A stretch of DNA of 64,000 bases from Roseibium sp. HPY-6 (GTDB lineage Bacteria > Pseudomonadota > Alphaproteobacteria > Rhizobiales > Stappiaceae): the NCBI RefSeq assembly GCF_040530035.1, contig NZ_JBEWCD010000002.1:372001-436000 (forward strand), written 5' to 3'. Positions 38,496 to 48,116 of this stretch are shown here, in pieces. A program made the position numbers and the translations under genes. The notes below the pieces were generated by a model. That model made no database searches and was not told the origin of the DNA. It worked only from the letters and a program-made list of their open reading frames with translations. The stretch's first letter is position 1. Each line of letters starts with the position of its first letter.

Positions 38496-39230
38496 ATGAA
38501 ACAAGAGCGGTTTCGCCCGAGCAAAGCAATGATCCTGGCCGCAGGCCTCGGCAAAAGGATGCGGCCACTGACGGCCACCACGCCGAAGCCGCTGATTGAA
38601 GTCAACGGCCAGGCGCTGATTGATCATGGCATGGACCGGCTCGTTGCCGCAGGCGTGAACACCTGCGTTGTCAACGTTCACTATCTGGCCGACCTCGTCG
38701 AAGTCCATGTACGCCGTCGCCAGGACATGGATATCCTGATCTCTGATGAACGCGAGCAGCTCCTGGAGACCGGCGGCGGTATCAAGAAGGCGCTGCCGCT
38801 GCTCGGTGATGAACCGTTCTTCCAGCTGAACGCCGATACCTGTTATTGGATCGAGGGCGTAAAGCCCAATCTGGAACACATGATCGATGCCTGGGACGAA
38901 ACGCGGATGGACGCCTTGCTCCTGGTCGCTGAGACTGTCAAATCCGTCGGTTATTCCGGCAGGGGCGACTTTGAAATGGCAAGAGACGGCAGCCTGACGA
39001 GACGGCTGGAAAAGAGCGTGTCACCGTTCGCTTATGCAGGCGCGGCGATCCTGCATCCCCGGTTTTTCGACGGCGCCCCGGAGGGCCCCTTCTCGATGAA
39101 TATTCTCTTCGACAGGGCGATTGAGGCCGGACGGCTTTTCGGTGTTCAGATGGAAGGCCTGTGGCTTCATATCGGGACGCCCGATGCTATCCGGGCAGCG
39201 GAATATGCTGTGCGCGAAAGCGCGGCCTAG
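38496..39230 (+). CDS. murU: MurU-like sugar-1-phosphate nucleotidyltransferase
   Basis: Nucleotidyltransferase of 244 residues with the N-terminal loop KAMILAAGLGKRMRPLTATTPKPLIEV, Lys of PKPL contacting phosphate, and LNADTCYWIEG holding the metal-binding Asp. It should join UMP to MurNAc-1-phosphate (or another sugar-1-phosphate) made by the AmgK domain next door, giving a fosfomycin-bypass recycling route to UDP-MurNAc. The start at 38496 is preferred over an in-frame ATG at 38454, because the latter adds a basic stretch outside the family domain. The stop codon TAG (39228-39230) is part of the CTAG target site of the inserted element. Confidence 0.83.
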   Translation: MKQERFRPSKAMILAAGLGKRMRPLTATTPKPLIEVNGQALIDHGMDRLVAAGVNTCVVNVHYLADLVEVHVRRRQDMDILISDEREQLLETGGGIKKALPLLGDEPFFQLNADTCYWIEGVKPNLEHMIDAWDETRMDALLLVAETVKSVGYSGRGDFEMARDGSLTRRLEKSVSPFAYAGAAILHPRFFDGAPEGPFSMNILFDRAIEAGRLFGVQMEGLWLHIGTPDAIRAAEYAVRESAA

Positions 39231-39260
39231 GGTACGGACCCATAAATGAGGCTGATTTGG
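39227..39260 (+). repeat. left terminal inverted repeat of the element
   Basis: 34 bases beginning CTAGGGTACGGACCC; pairs with 39463-39496 with one mismatch. Confidence 0.9.
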
Positions 39261-39462
39261 CGGCAGAAATGGCGAATTCTCGCGAGGAAACGTGCGAAGA
39301 GCGGGCTTTGTGCCCGGTCAAGCACGCTGACGCGGCGAGGTAAAGCCATTTTGCCGTCCTTCGGATTTGGCCGTTTTGGCCACCTGCCGCGTCGCGAAAG
39401 GCTTGAAAATGAACCACATTTCCTGCGCTTTCGCTCCTTTCATCTGGCCAAAACGATCCAAA

Positions 39463-39496
39463 CCAAATCAACCTCATTTATGGGTCCGTACCCTAG
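39463..39496 (-). repeat. right terminal inverted repeat of the element
   Basis: 34 bases ending GGGTCCGTACCCTAG; reverse complement of the left repeat except for one base. Confidence 0.9.
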
Positions 39497-39505
39497 AGCC
39501 AGGTC

Positions 39506-42500
39506 ATGACTGAACGAGCGCGTCTTTTCTCCATCTCGCCCTCTGTTCCGTTCCTCGAAACACTCGTTGATGCGCTCGTCGAAGGTTCTCTTATCCCGGG
39601 GTTCTGTCCTCTTGCAGAGCCGCATTTACTGCCGACGGTTACTCTCTATCTGCCGACCCGGCGCTCAGCACGTCTCTTGCCTCGGGTGTTTCAGAAAAAA
39701 TTCGGCGGCAAGCCGGTCCTTCTGCCGGCGATCAGGCCGGTGGGCGACGCGGACGAAGATGTTCAGAGCCTTTCCGGGGAAGCTGATCTGGAACCGCTTC
39801 CGCCGTCAATGCCGTTTCTGGAACGTCATCTGGCTATGACGCGGCTCGTCAAGGCCTGGAAGGGAACACTCAGGCGCGAAGCGCTTGATCTGCGACTGGA
39901 TGAACCGTTGGGGGTCCCGGCATCAACGGCCGACGCGGCTTGGCTTGCCGCCGATCTTTTGTCGTTGATGGACGAAATAGAAACCGAGGAAGCGGACTGG
40001 ACGCAGTTGTCGACCCTGGTCCCGGACGATTTTGCGCGGTACTGGCAGATCACTCTGGACTTTCTGAAAATCGTTCAGGAAGCCTGGCCCGCTCATTTGG
40101 TCGAGAGCGGGCGGATGGATCCAAAGGCACGTAGATCCGCCTTGATCCGCAGGGAGGCGCAGCGTCTTTCGAACGCTGCACCCCGCGACCCGGTCATCGT
40201 AGCAGGTGTTACAGGCTCTGTTCCGGCGACATCAGAACTGTTGAAGGTGGTCGCAGGGCTGGAAAGAGGCGTAATCGTGTTGCCCGGTGTCGATCAGCAT
40301 CTCGACGAAAGATCCTGGGCTTCGATCGGTCAGCAGCACGCCCGCGAACCGGGAAAAGGTGTGCCGGGCAAGAAACGGGTGTCGGCGTTGCCGTCACATC
40401 CGCAATATTCGCTCAAGCAATTGCTGGACCGGCTGAGCGTTACCAGAGCGGATGTAACCGGCCTTGGCCAGAACCTCACCCGGGAAGCACTGCAAAGAGA
40501 AAAACTGGTGTCTGAGGCCCTCCGCCCGGCGGACACATCGGATGGCTGGACCGGCTATCTGCGTGAAACTGGCATTGACGAGCGCAGCGATGCCTTGAAG
40601 GACGTCGGCATCCTTGTGGCACGTAACGAGGCAGATGAAGCATTGAGCCTTTCCGTTGCGCTTCGCGAGGCAATCGAACGCCAGGAACTTGCCGCCTTGA
40701 TCTCACCCGACAGGCTTCTGACCCGTCGCGTGGCGGCGGAGCTGTCACGCTGGAACATACAGGTAGATGACAGCGCCGGTCGTCCACTCGATCAGACCGC
40801 GCCTGCGGTTCTGTCGCTACTGGCGGCAAAGCTCGCGCTAAACGGATGCGAGCCGATTGACCTTCTCGCGTTACTTAAGCATCCGCTTGCCCGGCTTGGC
40901 TTGCCTTACAAGGAAATCCGGTCAGCCGCCCGGGCGCTCGAACGGGGTGTCGTTCGCGGGCCTCGCGCCGTTCCGGGAACGGACGGGTTGCGGGCGGCGG
41001 TCGAAGCTTCGCATCGGGAGATCGGTAAAGCCCACATACCGCGCTGGAAAAAGGTTCATGAGGCGGATTGGGACGTCGTCGGCGATCTTGTCGATCGGCT
41101 CGCAACAGCCCTTGCACCGCTCGAGGACCTCGCGGGTCACGCCGATCCGGTGTCGGTCACGGAACTTGCCCGTCGACATCTGGAAGTCATTCAGGCTGTC
41201 GCGACCGATGAGACCGGCAGCTCTGCCGAGCTCTTTGCCGGCGAGGCCGGGGAGGCGCTTGCGCAGTTTCTCGGCGATCTCCTGGAGGCGGAAAGCGGCG
41301 GCCTGGAATTTCCGCCTGCCGAATGGCCAACCGTGCTTCCCGCACTGATGGCAGGACAGGCAGTACGCCGCCGGCTGCCGGGTGATCAGCGTGTTCAAAT
41401 ACTTGGCCCGATGGAAGCGCGACTGCAGAGCTTCGACTTCGTCATTCTTGGCGGACTGAACGAGGGCGTCTGGCCTCAGCGCACCCGCAATGACCCTTGG
41501 TTGAACCGGCCAATGAAGCAGGACATCGGGTTGGAACCGCCTGAGCGACGCCTGGGTGCAGCCGCCCACGATTTTGCGCAGGGCATGGGAGCAAAACGTA
41601 TCCTGCTTTCGCGCGCCGGACGCACTGACGGAGCACCGACGGTCGCATCGCGCTGGCTGCAGAGGCTGACCACATTAGCCGGACCGGAAGTCACCGGGGC
41701 GATGGAACAGCGCGGAAACATCTATTCCAGATTGGCGTCAGGGCTGGATCGTCCGGGTGGGGCAATCAAATCAGCTGCAAGGCCAAAACCCGCGCCACCT
41801 CTTGAGGCTCGGCCGAAGTCGCTTTCCATCACGGAAATAGAGAGGCTGATCCGGGATCCTTATGCAATATTCGCCCGCCATGTACTGGACCTTCAGCCTG
41901 TCGACCCGATCGGCGGCGAGCCAGGCGCTGCCGACAAGGGAAATCTGATCCACGATGCGCTGGCGCTATTTCTTTCGACCTGGAGCGGGCCGTTTGACAA
42001 GACCGCCGTTGAGGCCCTGATCCGGATCGGTGAAGACCTTTTTCGACCACTCGACGCGTTTCCGGCAATCCGGGCGCTCTGGTGGCCGAGATTTCAAAAA
42101 GTCGCAGCCGATTTTGTAGCCTTTGAGGACGAACGTTCCAAGACCGTCGACAGGAGGTTCCTTGAAATTGGTGGAGGTGTGGATCTCAGGTTGCCAGGCT
42201 TTGAGTTCCGGCTGCGCGGACGCGCGGATCGCATTGATGTCCTGAAAGAAGGCGGCCTTTCAGTCATTGACTATAAGACCGGTCAGGTGCCCTCTCAGAA
42301 ACAGGTCGACGCGTTGCTATCGCCGCAGTTGCCGCTCGAAGCGGCCATGATCAATCGTTATGGTTTCAAGGATGTCCCGGCTGCTGAACGTGTTTGCGAA
42401 CTATTGTATTTGCAACTGAAGAACAGCGTCGAACCAGTTTTGCGCAACCCGAAAGACGTGCCGCTGGAGGACCTGAACGAGGATGCCTGGCAGCGCCTCG

Positions 42501-42643
42501 AACAGTTGATCGCTCATTACGCAAAAGTGGATACCGGCTATCTGTCGCGGGCACGCGTGATGCGCGAACGGGTGATGGATGGCGACTATGACCATCTCGC
42601 GCGCACCAAGGAATGGTCGCTTGGAAGCGAGGATACGGCGTGA
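39506..42643 (+). CDS. addB: double-strand break repair protein AddB
   Basis: Subunit of the AddAB helicase-nuclease, which resects double-strand breaks to load RecA and responds to a Chi-like sequence. The 1045-residue protein fits alphaproteobacterial AddB: N-terminal degenerate helicase region (LYLPTRRSARLLPRVF), a central inactive core (LGGLNEGVWPQRTRNDPWLNRPM) and a C-terminal RecB-family nuclease with Asp922-x-Lys924 (SVIDYKTGQVP). I do not see the Cys cluster that binds the Fe-S centre in Bacillus AddB. The start at 39506 lies 10 bases after the inserted element; AGGTC is the only upstream ribosome-binding hint. It overlaps addA by GTGA. Confidence 0.93.
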   Translation: MTERARLFSISPSVPFLETLVDALVEGSLIPGFCPLAEPHLLPTVTLYLPTRRSARLLPRVFQKKFGGKPVLLPAIRPVGDADEDVQSLSGEADLEPLPPSMPFLERHLAMTRLVKAWKGTLRREALDLRLDEPLGVPASTADAAWLAADLLSLMDEIETEEADWTQLSTLVPDDFARYWQITLDFLKIVQEAWPAHLVESGRMDPKARRSALIRREAQRLSNAAPRDPVIVAGVTGSVPATSELLKVVAGLERGVIVLPGVDQHLDERSWASIGQQHAREPGKGVPGKKRVSALPSHPQYSLKQLLDRLSVTRADVTGLGQNLTREALQREKLVSEALRPADTSDGWTGYLRETGIDERSDALKDVGILVARNEADEALSLSVALREAIERQELAALISPDRLLTRRVAAELSRWNIQVDDSAGRPLDQTAPAVLSLLAAKLALNGCEPIDLLALLKHPLARLGLPYKEIRSAARALERGVVRGPRAVPGTDGLRAAVEASHREIGKAHIPRWKKVHEADWDVVGDLVDRLATALAPLEDLAGHADPVSVTELARRHLEVIQAVATDETGSSAELFAGEAGEALAQFLGDLLEAESGGLEFPPAEWPTVLPALMAGQAVRRRLPGDQRVQILGPMEARLQSFDFVILGGLNEGVWPQRTRNDPWLNRPMKQDIGLEPPERRLGAAAHDFAQGMGAKRILLSRAGRTDGAPTVASRWLQRLTTLAGPEVTGAMEQRGNIYSRLASGLDRPGGAIKSAARPKPAPPLEARPKSLSITEIERLIRDPYAIFARHVLDLQPVDPIGGEPGAADKGNLIHDALALFLSTWSGPFDKTAVEALIRIGEDLFRPLDAFPAIRALWWPRFQKVAADFVAFEDERSKTVDRRFLEIGGGVDLRLPGFEFRLRGRADRIDVLKEGGLSVIDYKTGQVPSQKQVDALLSPQLPLEAAMINRYGFKDVPAAERVCELLYLQLKNSVEPVLRNPKDVPLEDLNEDAWQRLEQLIAHYAKVDTGYLSRARVMRERVMDGDYDHLARTKEWSLGSEDTA

Positions 42644-45600
42644 GCGGCTTCCAGATCCCCGAGTTGACCCGCAAAAGGCAGGATCTTGCCTCGCGCCCGC
42701 GCGCGTCTGCCTGGGTCAGCGCGAATGCGGGATCGGGCAAGACATTTGTCTTGTCGCGCCGTGTTGTGCGCCTTCTGCTTGATGGAACGGATCCTGGCCG
42801 GATTCTCGCATTGACCTTCACCAAGGCTGCGGCCGCGGAAATGGCAACACGGGTGTTCCGGATCCTTGGTGACTGGGTCACCATGGAGGACGAAGCCCTG
42901 ACGGCAGAGCTGCGCGAGATCGAGGGCCGGACGCCGGACAGCGCACGGCTTGCATTGGCCAGACGGCTCTTCGCGCGTGCACTTGAAACCCCCGGGGGGT
43001 TGAAAATCCAGACCATCCACGGGTTCTGCGAAGCGCTTCTCCATCAGTTCCCCTTGGAAGCCAATGTTGCGGGGCATTTTTCCGTCCTTGACGACCGGAT
43101 TGCCGCAGAGCTGATGGCTGAAGCACACGCAACCGTGTTGCACAGGGCTGAAGTCGAACCAGGAAGCTCTCTGGGGGCGGCGCTTTCGTCCGTGCTCGGT
43201 CTGATGAGCGACGCGAGCGCGCAAAAAGCCCTTGAGGAACTGATCCAGAACAGGGATTCCTTCCGCCGATGGACCGTCGATGCCGGCGGTCTGGATAACG
43301 CGCTCACAGATCTTGCCGGTTTGCTGGAGGTATCTCCAACGGACCGGCTCGTGAGCTTTGACGAGCGCTTCCGGGCCGAATGTCCATTCGACCTGAACCA
43401 ATGCCTGAGCTACGCCGAGGCTCTGAAAAACGGCAGCAAGACCGATCTGGCCCGCGCGGATTCTCTGGTGAGTGCCGTCCGGCACCAGGACCCGGGCACG
43501 TTTCGGGACGCCTGGCTGGCAGTCTTTCTGACGTCAAAGCTTGAACCCAGAAAGTCTCTTGCGACCAAGAAAGTTGCGGCGGACTTTCCAGACATGATCG
43601 AAGCTCTGACCGGAGAACAGGCCCGCCTGCTGGACTTGCTGTTCATGCGCCGGAAAATAGCAACGTTCGAGGGGACGTCGTCTTTGTTGCGGCTCGCTGA
43701 CGCTGTGATCCGTCATTATGAAAAAGCCAAGACAGGCCGCGGTTTTCTGGATTTTGAGGACCTTGTCGTAAAGACGGCAACACTCCTGCAAAAATCAGAC
43801 GCGGCGCAATGGGTGCAGTACAAGCTCGACCAGGGACTTGATCATATTCTGGTCGATGAGGCCCAGGACACGAGCCCTCGACAGTGGGACGTCGTGACAT
43901 CGCTCGCATCGGAGTTCTTTGTCGGTGACGGGGCGGGCGACAGAACACGAACGCTCTTTGCCGTTGGCGACGAAAAGCAGTCGATCTACTCCTTTCAAGG
44001 GGCAGTGCCGGCCTATTTCGATGCCATGCGGCGCGCTTTTTCAAAACAGGCGGAAGCGGCGGACCAGGAGTTTCATTCAGTCAATCTTCAATTGTCCTTC
44101 CGCTCGACGCCGGATGTCCTCGGAGCTGTAGACACGGTTTTTCAGGATGTATCGGCACATCGTGGACTGGCACAGGAAACGGCCGCGCCGGTCCACGAAG
44201 CGATCCGGCGTGATCCGGGCATCGTCGACATATGGCCTCTCGAAGCAGAAGCCGAGATCGAAGAACCCGATGACTGGCGGCTACCGGTAGACCACGTCGG
44301 CTCGGGCAGTCCGATGCTGACGGTCGCAGGGCGCATTGCATCACAGATTGCCGACTGGATGCGAACCGGCGAAGCTGACCCGGGCGATGTCATGATCCTC
44401 GTGCGCAAGCGCGGGCCGTTCGTGGAAGCGTTGAACAGGGAACTCAAGGAACGCGGTATTCCGGCAGCTGGCAGCGACCGCCTTGTTTTGACCGAGCACA
44501 TAGCGGTGCAGGATCTTGCCGCGCTCGGGCGCTTCCTGCTCTTACCGGAAGACGATCTGTCCCTGGCGGCGGTTCTGAAAAGCCCGCTTTTCAATCTCAC
44601 CGATGAGAACCTGCTGGAAGTCGCACGGGAAAGTGCTGCGCAGCTGCGTCCGGGCACGCTGTGGCAGATGCTCGTCAAACGCTCCGAGACATCTGAAATG
44701 TGGCAGGCCGTCCGGAATCGTTTTGAGGACTGGCGTGCGCGCGCCGACTTTGTCCCGCCATACGAATTCTATGCACGATTGTTGGGCGCGGATGGTGGCC
44801 GCAAGGCGTTTCATGCCCGGCTCGGTGTTGAGGTCGATGACGTCCTTGACGAGTTTCTGGCACTCACTATTGCCTACGAACAGGCCGGAACGCCGGGCCT
44901 GGAAGGATTTCTGGCATGGATGGCGGCTGCACCGACGGAAATCAAACGGGAATTGACCAACACCAAGGGCATGGTCCGGATCATGACGGTACATGGCTCC
45001 AAAGGACTTGAGGCCAAGACCGTTTTCCTGGTGGACCCGGGCGCTGCGCCCGTATCCGCGATCCACGATCCCGCATTTTTGCCGCGGCTGCGTATGGATA
45101 ACGAACTGCTGCCGCCAGCGCTCATCTGGTTGCCACCTAAAGCCGATCGGACACCATGGCACGAAGAGGCGATCGAGAAACTTCGCGATACCCAGGCTGA
45201 GGAATACAGGCGCTTGCTTTATGTTGCGCTTACGCGCGCTGAAGACCGCCTGGTCGTCTGTGGCTGGGAGCCGAAACGCGGGGCGCACGAAGACTGCTGG
45301 TATGCGCTTGTTGCCCGGGCGCTGAAGCCGGAGGCACGTGAGAGAAAAGACCTGTCCGGGAATGTGATCGGGTGGCGCTGGCAAAAGTCAGCAGAGGCGC
45401 TGGAGAGCGATACTCGCCCGAAAGAGGCGCGGAGCGAACCTGCCAGGGAACCGGCATTTTCGGAAACTCCGGACTGGCTCAAGGAACAGGTTGTACCCTT
45501 GCCGAAGATCAAACGGCTGCAACCTTCCAAAGCGTTTGAAGACATGGAGGAAAAGGACGGCATCGTTTCCGTTTCCGCTGTTACCAGGCTTCAGGCACAA

Positions 45601-46152
45601 AGCCAGCCGCAGTCCTGGCCGCTCGAGAGAGGGCGGCTGATACACAGGCTTCTTGAGCTTTTGCCGGGTGTTCCCGAAGAGGAAAGACACAGCGCGGCGG
45701 ACAGATTTTTGAACCAGGTTCTCAAGCCCGAGTTTTCTGCAAAAAGGACTGTGTTGCTGGACGAGATTTCGTCGATCCTTCAAGCTGGCGAATTTGCACC
45801 GCTATTTGATGACACATCGCAGGCCGAAGTTTCGCTTGTCGGAACGATTCGCGCGAGCGACGGCACTCAAGTTGAGGTCTCCGGACAAATTGACCGCCTG
45901 GTTGTCACCAATGAACGGGTTGTGATTGTGGATTACAAGACCAACGCCCGTCCGCCGGCAATGGTGGATGCTGTACCGCTCGAATACCGCGCACAGCTTT
46001 GTGTTTACAGGGAATTGCTTTCTCAGATTTATCCGGATCGCCCTGTCTCGGCTTACCTTTTGTGGACGGCTCGGCCCGCATTGATGGAAATTCCCGCCAA
46101 TATCCTGGATCAGACGCTGACCTCGCTGAAACCGGACGGCACTTCAGCTTGA
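42640..46152 (+). CDS. addA: double-strand break repair helicase AddA
   Basis: UvrD-type ATP-dependent 3'-5' helicase with a C-terminal nuclease; partner of AddB. From the GTG at 42640 it is 1170 residues. GAGG lies eight bases upstream and the start overlaps the addB stop by four bases, which decides against an earlier frame opening at 42613. Walker A is ANAGSGKT (28-35), Walker B is LVDEAQD (Asp406-Glu407), and motif VI is the YVALTRAEDRLVVCG segment. The nuclease motif is IVDYKTNARP (Asp1098, Lys1100). The enzyme replaces RecBCD in this lineage. Confidence 0.95.
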   Translation: MSGFQIPELTRKRQDLASRPRASAWVSANAGSGKTFVLSRRVVRLLLDGTDPGRILALTFTKAAAAEMATRVFRILGDWVTMEDEALTAELREIEGRTPDSARLALARRLFARALETPGGLKIQTIHGFCEALLHQFPLEANVAGHFSVLDDRIAAELMAEAHATVLHRAEVEPGSSLGAALSSVLGLMSDASAQKALEELIQNRDSFRRWTVDAGGLDNALTDLAGLLEVSPTDRLVSFDERFRAECPFDLNQCLSYAEALKNGSKTDLARADSLVSAVRHQDPGTFRDAWLAVFLTSKLEPRKSLATKKVAADFPDMIEALTGEQARLLDLLFMRRKIATFEGTSSLLRLADAVIRHYEKAKTGRGFLDFEDLVVKTATLLQKSDAAQWVQYKLDQGLDHILVDEAQDTSPRQWDVVTSLASEFFVGDGAGDRTRTLFAVGDEKQSIYSFQGAVPAYFDAMRRAFSKQAEAADQEFHSVNLQLSFRSTPDVLGAVDTVFQDVSAHRGLAQETAAPVHEAIRRDPGIVDIWPLEAEAEIEEPDDWRLPVDHVGSGSPMLTVAGRIASQIADWMRTGEADPGDVMILVRKRGPFVEALNRELKERGIPAAGSDRLVLTEHIAVQDLAALGRFLLLPEDDLSLAAVLKSPLFNLTDENLLEVARESAAQLRPGTLWQMLVKRSETSEMWQAVRNRFEDWRARADFVPPYEFYARLLGADGGRKAFHARLGVEVDDVLDEFLALTIAYEQAGTPGLEGFLAWMAAAPTEIKRELTNTKGMVRIMTVHGSKGLEAKTVFLVDPGAAPVSAIHDPAFLPRLRMDNELLPPALIWLPPKADRTPWHEEAIEKLRDTQAEEYRRLLYVALTRAEDRLVVCGWEPKRGAHEDCWYALVARALKPEARERKDLSGNVIGWRWQKSAEALESDTRPKEARSEPAREPAFSETPDWLKEQVVPLPKIKRLQPSKAFEDMEEKDGIVSVSAVTRLQAQSQPQSWPLERGRLIHRLLELLPGVPEEERHSAADRFLNQVLKPEFSAKRTVLLDEISSILQAGEFAPLFDDTSQAEVSLVGTIRASDGTQVEVSGQIDRLVVTNERVVIVDYKTNARPPAMVDAVPLEYRAQLCVYRELLSQIYPDRPVSAYLLWTARPALMEIPANILDQTLTSLKPDGTSA

Positions 46153-46237
46153 CGAGAGACGCCCTGCTACCTACCTTCGGCCCAACTGATGCGCTTACAT
46201 CGTGTGGGCGCGTGCTTTCGAACCACGAGATCTAGAT

Positions 46238-46558
46238 ATGGCAACCACCCAAGTTACCGACGCGTCCTTTGAATCAGAGGTCCTGAAATCCGAAGGCCCC
46301 GTTGTGGTCGATTTCTGGGCTGAATGGTGCGGCCCTTGTAAAATGATTGCACCCGCCCTGGAAGAAATCTCTGAAGAGATGGACGGCACGGTGAAAATCA
46401 CCAAGCTCAACATCGATGAAAACCAGGACATGGCTATGAAATACGGTGTCCGGTCGATCCCGATGCTGATCCTCTTCAAGGATGGTGAGCCGATGGCGAC
46501 CCAGGTTGGCGCCGCGCCCAAAGGCAAATTGTCCGACTGGATCAAGAGCGCCATCTAA
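46238..46558 (+). CDS. trxA: thioredoxin
   Basis: Cytoplasmic disulfide reductant, 106 residues. The active site WCGPCK has Cys31 and Cys34, Asp25 is the buried acid, and the cis-proline lies in [10 protein letters not shown]. The start is the ATG at 46238; the frame extends upstream to 46202, but the extra residues are not thioredoxin-like. It lies 85 bp after addA on the same strand, the usual place in this group. A GC-rich hairpin follows at 46606. Confidence 0.96.
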   Translation: MATTQVTDASFESEVLKSEGPVVVDFWAEWCGPCKMIAPALEEISEEMDGTVKITKLNIDENQDMAMKYGVRSIPMLILFKDGEPMATQVGAAPKGKLSDWIKSAI

Positions 46559-46605
46559 TCAGATTATTCAGCGGCTGCCCGGCTGCGGACAATAGGAACG
46601 CATCC

Positions 46606-46640
46606 GGCGGACAGGCAACGGCTTGTCCGCCGATTTGCTT
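46606..46640 (+). terminator. possible terminator after trxA
   Basis: GGCGGACA, 10-base loop, TGTCCGCC, then GATTTGCTTTG. Good stem, poor T-run. Confidence 0.45.
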
Positions 46641-46701
46641 TGAAATCTCTGCTGCCGGTCGTATAAGCAACCGCAAAGAGTTTGAGCCGAACGGAACATT
46701 C

Positions 46702-47340
46702 ATGAGTGACGAGAACAACACCCCGGAAGAACAGCCAACGGATGCAGCGCCCGGGGCCGACGCTGCGGCGGCAGGACCTGAAGCGGTTGAAGCAGCAGTC
46801 GATCCGATCGACGTTCTGAAAGCGGAAAACGCTGAATTTAAGGACCGCGCCTTGCGTGCGATGGCCGAGATGGAAAATCTGCGGCGGCGCACGGAAAAGG
46901 AAGTCAAGGACGCACGTCAATACGCAGTCTCTGGATTTGCGCGCGACATGCTCACGGTCTCTGACAACCTGCGCCGTGCGCTCGACGCCCTGCCGGACGA
47001 AGACCGCAAGAACGCGGATGCCGGTATTGCGGCCCTGATCGAGGGTGTTGAAATGATCGAGCGTGATTTGCTCAACCAGCTCGAAAAGAACGGTGTGCGG
47101 AAGCTGGAGCCCGAAGGACAGAAGTTTGACCCGAATTTCCACCAGGCAATGTTTGAGGTTCCGAACACCGAGGTGCCGAACAACACGGTCGTCCAGGTTG
47201 TTCAGGCGGGCTATGTGATTGGCGAACGCGTACTGCGCCCGGCCATGGTCGGCGTTTCCAAGGGCGGGCCGAAGGAGGCACCGGCGCCGCAGGCCCCGGA
47301 AAACGGTGACGCTGGCCAGACGGCCGACAAGAGCGCTTGA
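46702..47340 (+). CDS. grpE: nucleotide exchange factor GrpE
   Basis: Exchange factor that releases ADP from DnaK. The 212-residue protein has an acidic disordered N-terminus (about 45 residues rich in Glu, Ala and Asp), the long dimerising helix ([39 protein letters not shown]) and the C-terminal beta domain ([46 protein letters not shown]), where the family signature lies. No hrcA, dnaK or dnaJ is nearby. I see no CIRCE-type repeat in the 143 bp upstream, so heat control, if any, would use sigma-32. Confidence 0.96.
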   Translation: MSDENNTPEEQPTDAAPGADAAAAGPEAVEAAVDPIDVLKAENAEFKDRALRAMAEMENLRRRTEKEVKDARQYAVSGFARDMLTVSDNLRRALDALPDEDRKNADAGIAALIEGVEMIERDLLNQLEKNGVRKLEPEGQKFDPNFHQAMFEVPNTEVPNNTVVQVVQAGYVIGERVLRPAMVGVSKGGPKEAPAPQAPENGDAGQTADKSA

Positions 47341-47368
47341 CGCGCGCCTGTTTCGAATTTCTTCTTGA

Positions 47369-47405
47369 AAGCCGCTTCCGGCATATGACGGAAGCGGCTT
47401 TTTTG
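47369..47405 (+). terminator. Rho-independent terminator of grpE
   Basis: AAGCCGCTTCCG, 8-base loop, CGGAAGCGGCTT, then TTTTG: perfect 12-bp stem. The next gene starts at 47418, so its transcript relies on read-through or a promoter overlapping this region. Confidence 0.87.
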
Positions 47406-47417
47406 TTGGAGTAACCG

Positions 47418-48029
47418 ATGCTGTTGCAGTTGCTGGATTATCTGGGCGTTGCCGTCTTCGCGGTGACCGGTGGTATCGTCGCCTCCCGAAAACAGCTGGA
47501 TTTCATCGCACTTTTGTTTTTTGCAACAGTCACCGGCATCGGTGGTGGAACCTTGAGAGATCTGCTGCTGGGAGTCCCGGTTTTCTGGGTGGAAAACGAG
47601 ACATATCTTTTGGTGTGCCTTATCGTTTCCGTGAGTGTCTGGGTGTTTGCGGATCGGATTGAACGGCTGGGCAAACCCTTGCGATGGGCGGACGCGGTCG
47701 GCATCTCGGCTTATTCGGTCATGGGCGCCGCAAAGGCAATGTCGGTGGGTGACACGACACTCGTTGCAATCCTGATGGGGGTTGCAACAGCCACATTCGG
47801 TGGGGTCATTCGCGACACGATCGCCCGAGAACCATCTGCCATCATCAAACCCGAAATCTACGTCAGCGCGGCTTTTGCCGGTGCCGGCAGCTTTGTGTGC
47901 CTGAGCCTTCTGGGCACGCCGCAAATTCTTGCAGCGCTTGTTGCCGCAACGATCGCACTCGTTCTGCGAGGCGGCGCAATCCTGCGGGGATGGACACTGC
48001 CGGGCTATGGGAACAAGGCTGGAAACTGA
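47418..48029 (+). CDS. trimeric intracellular cation channel (TRIC) family protein
   Basis: Inner-membrane protein of 203 residues, formerly UPF0126 (YadS/YicG-like). It consists of two tandem glycine-rich repeats with three membrane helices each (VTGGIVASRKQLDF...TGIGGGTLRDLLLG and MGAAKAMSVGDTTL...TATFGGVIRDTIA), plus a seventh helix. The GGGTLRD and GGVIRD motifs form the pore in solved prokaryotic TRIC structures, which conduct monovalent cations; some relatives have been linked to glycine uptake. GGAG precedes the start by seven bases. No partner genes are evident. Confidence 0.9.
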   Translation: MLLQLLDYLGVAVFAVTGGIVASRKQLDFIALLFFATVTGIGGGTLRDLLLGVPVFWVENETYLLVCLIVSVSVWVFADRIERLGKPLRWADAVGISAYSVMGAAKAMSVGDTTLVAILMGVATATFGGVIRDTIAREPSAIIKPEIYVSAAFAGAGSFVCLSLLGTPQILAALVAATIALVLRGGAILRGWTLPGYGNKAGN

Positions 48030-48116
48030 AGCGGCTTGGTTTCAGGCTTGGCGTGGCGTTGCGTGGTCGATGACGATAACGTGGTCCGGACAGACTGGTA
48101 AGGCGTGGAGGTCGCA

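Larger units (their letters stand above)
39227..39496. mobile_element. MITE-like element with 34-bp terminal inverted repeats
   Basis: The left end (39227-39260) and the right end (39463-39496) are inverted copies matching at 33 of 34 positions, the single difference being a C/T change. Each end reads CTAG-GGTACGGACCC inward. CTAG or TA at both borders looks like a target duplication, fitting IS5-type (YTAR) or IS630-type (TA) transposition. The interior, about 200 bp, encodes no transposase, only short frames without ribosome binding sites. It is therefore a non-autonomous element, or a deleted insertion sequence. It sits exactly between the murU stop and the addB start, in what was otherwise a gap of about 13 bp. 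Confidence 0.82.

Noticed and set aside
39246..39509. Short open frames inside the inverted-repeat element
   Set aside because: Too short for a transposase, no DDE-type motif and no ribosome binding site; they partly read through the repeat arms.
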